A DNA stretch of 41,565 bases from JAWBOD01 sp964651405 (GTDB taxonomy: Archaea > Aenigmatarchaeota > Aenigmatarchaeia > Aenigmatarchaeales > Aenigmatarchaeaceae), in assembly GCA_964651405.1 (NCBI GenBank), contig CAZYZB010000002.1, forward strand, positions 1 to 41,565. The letters are read 5' to 3'. The notes beneath the pieces are model-generated. The model made no database searches. It was not told where the DNA came from and saw nothing but the letters and a program-made list of their open reading frames with translations. This document shows, piece after piece, positions 38,926-41,565 of this stretch. Position 1 is the first letter of the stretch. Every line of letters begins with the position of its first letter. A program made the position numbers and the translations under genes.

Positions 38926-39612
38926 ATGATTAAAGCAATAATATTTGATTTGGATAACACTTTGATTGATTTCATGAGAATGAAAAGACTGAGTTGCGAA
39001 GCAGCCATGGACGCTATGATAAAGTCAGGATTGAAAATAGACAAGGAAAAAGGTCTAAAAATCATGTTTCAATTATATTCAGAATATGGTTTTGAATACC
39101 AAAAGATATTCCAAGTCTTCATGAAAAAAGTTCTGGGAAGAATAGATTATGGAATAATGGCTTCTGGCATAGTTGCTTATCGCAGAGTCAAAGAAGGTCT
39201 ACTATATCCTTATCCAAATGTTGTTCCTACGTTAAGCAAACTAAAGAAAAAATACAAGCTAGCTATCCTATCAGACGCACCAAAAATACAGGCGTGGATA
39301 AGATTAGCTGCAATGGGAATCCAAGACAAGTTTGACTTGGTAATAACATTTGACGAAACCATATCCAAGAAACCTAGCAAGAAGCCATTTCTATATCTTT
39401 TGAAAAAACTAAAACTGAAACCAGAAGAATGTGTGATGATAGGAGACTCTTTGAGAAGAGACATTGCTCCTGCCAAGCATTTAGGCTTCAAGACTGTTTT
39501 TGCAAAATATGGTGAAGACAAAGAGAAATCAAGAATTAAGCCTGACTATATAATAAATGATATAAAAGAGTTGTTAAAAATCCAGGATTTAAGTATTTTC
39601 AAAAAAACATAG
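38926..39612 (+). CDS. HAD-superfamily hydrolase
   Basis: 228 residues with all four HAD motifs: DLDNTLID (nucleophile Asp), ILSDAP, the lysine in SKKPSKKPF and MIGDSLRRDIAPAKHLG. Cap domain is helical (C1 type). Likely a phosphatase of a small phosphorylated metabolite; the substrate cannot be told. GAGGTAG precedes the ATG at 38926. The 3' end contains the dispersed repeat, and a decayed copy lies at 40744. Confidence 0.88.
   Translation: MIKAIIFDLDNTLIDFMRMKRLSCEAAMDAMIKSGLKIDKEKGLKIMFQLYSEYGFEYQKIFQVFMKKVLGRIDYGIMASGIVAYRRVKEGLLYPYPNVVPTLSKLKKKYKLAILSDAPKIQAWIRLAAMGIQDKFDLVITFDETISKKPSKKPFLYLLKKLKLKPEECVMIGDSLRRDIAPAKHLGFKTVFAKYGEDKEKSRIKPDYIINDIKELLKIQDLSIFKKT
39565..39593 (+). repeat. 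Dispersed repeat inside the 3' end of the HAD gene
   Basis: AAAGAGTTGTTAAAAATCC then AGGATTTAAG, encoding KELLKIQDL. It matches the promoter-type repeat units read from the other strand. Confidence 0.5.
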
Positions 39613-39666
39613 CTATTTAAATTATCAACTCAAACAATTCTTAATTAAAATAAGGAGAAAATAAAT

Positions 39667-39831
39667 ATGTCATTCGAAAATAGAGGTAGCTTTGATAGAG
39701 CTCCTAGAGAAATGCACAAAGCAGTTTGTTCTGAGTGTGGAAAGGAATGCGAAGTTCCATTCCAACCAACAGAAGGCAAGCCTGTCTTTTGTAGAGATTG
39801 TTTTGCTAAAAAAGCACCAAGAAGATTTTAG
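39667..39831 (+). CDS. CxxC zinc-ribbon protein, 54 residues
   Basis: Contains HKAVCSECGKECEVPFQPTE and VFCRDCFAKK: CxxC and CxxC about 17 residues apart binding one zinc, a small protein type common in DPANN archaea and candidate-phyla bacteria. AAGGAG lies about eight bases upstream of the ATG, the best consensus ribosome binding site in this window. Function unknown. Confidence 0.75.
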   Translation: MSFENRGSFDRAPREMHKAVCSECGKECEVPFQPTEGKPVFCRDCFAKKAPRRF

Positions 39832-39914
39832 TAGTTTCTAAGCAATTAGATTACTATTTCATAGCATGAGCTATATCTTTTTCAAGTCAAAAAGAATCAT
39901 GTGAAATAAAATAC

Positions 39915-39933
39915 GAAAAAATCAGGATTTAAG
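39915..39933. repeat. Dispersed repeat, half unit
   Basis: AAAAAATCAGGATTTAAG, followed by CTTACCACAAGG, in the gap before the nucleotidyltransferase gene. Confidence 0.4.
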
Positions 39934-39988
39934 ACTTACCACAAGGTTATATTTTCAAAGGTCAATTAATATCAATAAGGCTGAAAAT

Positions 39989-40555
39989 ATGAAATTTATT
40001 GATAAGAAAAATATCAAGTTGGACAAAGTGCCTACATTACTAGACAAATTTGTTGTAGACTTTATAAAAATTCTGCAAAAACACGCAAACTATGTCATAG
40101 TAAGCGGCTATGTGTCAATATTGTTTGGCAGGTCAAGGGCTACAGAGGATATAGACATTTTAGTTGAAAGAATGCCAAAAAAAAGATTTTATAACTTTTA
40201 TTCAAACTTGCAAAAAAGCGGTTATTGGTGTGTAAACATAGAAAACAAGGATGAAATTCTAAAAATATTGCTTGATGGCCTTGCAGTAAGACTTGCTAAA
40301 AAACCAAGAATAATTCCAAATGTCGAATTCAAATTCATAAAAAATGCCATTGAAAAAAATGCCATAAAAACAAGCATAAATGTAATCATGCCTTCTGGAA
40401 AAATAAAAATATCAAACATAGAACTGCAAATAGCATACAAAGAAAAAGTCCTGAAATCAGAAAAGGACCTGGAGGATGCAAGGCATTTGGAAGAGATTTT
40501 TAAGGATGAGATAAGTAATAAATTATTAGGAAAATACAGGAAGATGCTTAAATGA
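39989..40555 (+). CDS. Nucleotidyltransferase-fold protein (AbiEii/MNT-like)
   Basis: 188 residues with the nucleotidyltransferase signature VSGYVSILFGRSRATEDIDILVE (helix-GR-S then DxD) near residue 35-60. The rest is helical and ends with DLEDARHLEEIF as in AbiEii/UTase-like toxins. It overlaps by 4 bp (ATGA) the next small gene, a toxin-antitoxin-like layout. Modification of tRNA or a partner protein is possible; unproven. Confidence 0.75.
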   Translation: MKFIDKKNIKLDKVPTLLDKFVVDFIKILQKHANYVIVSGYVSILFGRSRATEDIDILVERMPKKRFYNFYSNLQKSGYWCVNIENKDEILKILLDGLAVRLAKKPRIIPNVEFKFIKNAIEKNAIKTSINVIMPSGKIKISNIELQIAYKEKVLKSEKDLEDARHLEEIFKDEISNKLLGKYRKMLK

Positions 40556-40713
40556 AAGTGTTTGATAAGGCAAAGAATAGAAAGGAAAGAATGGAATTTG
40601 TAAAAACTTGGGCAGTGTATGTTAGAACCCATTCTGACAGGGACTGGAGCAGACAGCAAAAAGTGGTTGTGGATTCGCAATTAAAGAATTTGATCAGCCC
40701 GAACAGGAAATAA
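40552..40713 (+). CDS. Small partner protein, 53 residues
   Basis: Contains RKERMEFVKTWAVYVRTHSD and WSRQQKVVVDSQL. Basic and helical. I recall similar short proteins after nucleotidyltransferase genes in archaea. The start overlaps the stop of the nucleotidyltransferase, so they are translated together. Possible antitoxin or partner. Confidence 0.6.
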   Translation: MKVFDKAKNRKERMEFVKTWAVYVRTHSDRDWSRQQKVVVDSQLKNLISPNRK

Positions 40714-40743
40714 AATTCTTATAATTCAAAATGAAATAAACAT

Positions 40744-40921
40744 TATGATTAAAGCCATTATCTTCGACTTGGACAACACTTTGATCTCATGAAAAAAGGC
40801 TGAGCTGCGAAGCAGCCATGAAAGCCATGATTTCTGCTGGAAAGTAGACAAGGAAAAAGCGAGCGTCAAGCCGGATTACATCATAAACAATATAAAAGAA
40901 TTGTTAAAAATCAGGATTTAA
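40744..40921 (+). pseudogene. Decayed copy of the HAD hydrolase gene
   Basis: Starts MIKAIIFDLDNTLI, identical to the HAD gene at 38926, then a stop; a shifted frame gives SCEAAMKAMISAG and DKEKA; after a large internal deletion the tail SVKPDYIINNIKELLKIRI follows. Only the two ends of the gene remain, with frameshifts. Confidence 0.85.
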
Positions 40922-40922
40922 G
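40895..40922 (+). repeat. Dispersed repeat at the 3' end of the HAD wreck
   Basis: AAAGAATTGTTAAAAATC then AGGATTTAAG, one inserted T and one mismatch from the promoter-like unit at 33961. Confidence 0.5.
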
Positions 40923-40941
40923 AATTACAATTTTTTAAATT

Positions 40942-41565
40942 CTAAAACACTTTAACAGAACCAAAAATCTTACGGTAACTTGTTCCCTCTCTTGTTTTAG
41001 ATTCAGCAGCAAGGACAGAGTCACTTACATAGCAATCTTCAGAGATTATAGAATTTTCAAAAATTACACTTCCAGAAACCTTAGCATCTTTACAGACTGT
41101 TACATTCTCCATCAAGTGTGTTTTTGGGCCAATAACAGCATCTTTTCCAATTTTACATCCTCTTTCCACTATAACTGGAGGGATGAAATGTGCATTAGCG
41201 TGCCTTTTAACGCTTTCATCGATCCTTGTTTGTCCGCCTAATTCTTGATCGAAAGCTATATGATTCACCTTTAGATATTCTTCAGGTTTACCAAAATCTA
41301 CAAAATTAAAATCATGCATGTAACAACCAACATTTTTACCTTTATTAACTAACCATGCATGAAAATCTCCTATCCTATCAGGTTTTTTACCAGCTTCTAA
41401 TTCTTCTTCTACATATGTCCCTAAATATTCAACTATTTTTGGAGTATAATATAAAACACCAGTTGCAGCTATGTTACTTTTTGGTTCTTTTGGTTTTTCT
41501 TCTAGTTTCTCAATAAGATGTGATCCCTTTCTCAAAGAAATGACCCCCAGAGACGTGAGTTCTTT
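40942..41565 (-). CDS. Sugar-nucleotide pyrophosphorylase, N-terminus cut by window edge
   Basis: The visible ~207 residues begin in frame at the right edge (KELTSLGVISLRKGSH) and show the second half of an NDP-sugar nucleotidyltransferase (LEEKPKEPKSNIAATGVLYY; GFVDFGKPEEY-like NFVDFGKPEEYL) followed by left-handed hexapeptide repeats (PPVIVERGCKIGKDAVIGPKTHLMENVTVCKDAKVSGSVIF). Likely makes GDP-mannose, UDP- or dTDP-glucose for surface glycans. The catalytic N-terminal domain is outside the window, so the substrate is open. The TTG at 41535 is not the real start. Confidence 0.85.
   Translation of the reverse strand, partial: KELTSLGVISLRKGSHLIEKLEEKPKEPKSNIAATGVLYYTPKIVEYLGTYVEEELEAGKKPDRIGDFHAWLVNKGKNVGCYMHDFNFVDFGKPEEYLKVNHIAFDQELGGQTRIDESVKRHANAHFIPPVIVERGCKIGKDAVIGPKTHLMENVTVCKDAKVSGSVIFENSIISEDCYVSDSVLAAESKTREGTSYRKIFGSVKVF

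Noticed and set aside
1..41565. tRNA and rRNA genes
   Set aside because: I saw no cloverleaf with a GGTTCGAATCC-type T arm and no rRNA-like stretch; a covariance search could still find a diverged tRNA.

Overview
The window is an AT-rich archaeal chromosome segment. Archaeal markers include a Toprim (UPF0292)/DnaG pair, RadA, an RPA-type single-strand binding protein with a zinc finger, a tail-less histone, leaderless genes with TATA boxes about 25-30 bp upstream, and AGGTG/GGTGAT ribosome binding sites. Short intergenic gaps, many tiny Cys-rich or one/two-helix membrane proteins, and homing elements suggest a small-genome DPANN-type archaeon (Woesearchaeota/Pacearchaeota-like). The exact lineage is inference. 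I see no rRNA, tRNA or CRISPR array.

Layout. 1-4.7 kb: a gene remnant, then UPF0292, dnaG, tldD and tldE. 4.7-5.6 kb: an HNH homing endonuclease framed by a 12-bp direct repeat and a 12-bp inverted repeat. 5.6-10.8 kb (minus): an anaerobic ribonucleotide reductase operon, read NrdD, thioredoxin-like protein, NrdG. NrdD carries a complete NrdR repressor at its N-terminus, NrdG is split by a LAGLIDADG intein at its GGEPT motif, and the promoter carries two NrdR-box-like palindromes exactly 31 bp apart. 10.9-14.9 kb: a 2',5'-ligase-like phosphodiesterase, small unknown proteins sharing a TATA-overlapping TACTA-N5-TAGTA dyad, and a ~410-bp array of TTCACGTGAA palindromes in front of an Orc/Cdc6-TniB-like AAA ATPase, a candidate replication origin or partition site. 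14.9-18.6 kb: a P-loop kinase, PRC-barrel protein, radA and rpa.

18.6-25.1 kb: a one-carbon module. A minus-strand operon mtrA-mtrH-DUF4346-thymidylate synthase-histone lies near SHMT (glyA) and a methylene-tetrahydropterin reductase (metF-like). SHMT supplies methylene groups, thymidylate synthase uses them for dTMP, the reductase makes the methyl level, and MtrA/MtrH would exchange methyl with a corrinoid. None of the membrane Mtr subunits is present. The thymidylate synthase seems to start at ACG.

25.1-31.5 kb: accessory/defence genes (two winged-helix regulators, a PIN-like protein with a helical partner, an SRA-HNH nuclease, and a MazG plus DUF2075 nuclease-helicase pair). 31.5-41.5 kb: an RNase J-like nuclease followed by a reshuffled accessory region with toxin-antitoxin-like zinc-ribbon genes, a lipoprotein nuclease, HAD phosphatase and its wreck, a nucleotidyltransferase pair, two stray 5' ends of the RNase J gene, and about ten copies of a ~28-bp repeat that is the promoter of several minus-strand genes. 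The right edge cuts a sugar-nucleotide pyrophosphorylase.
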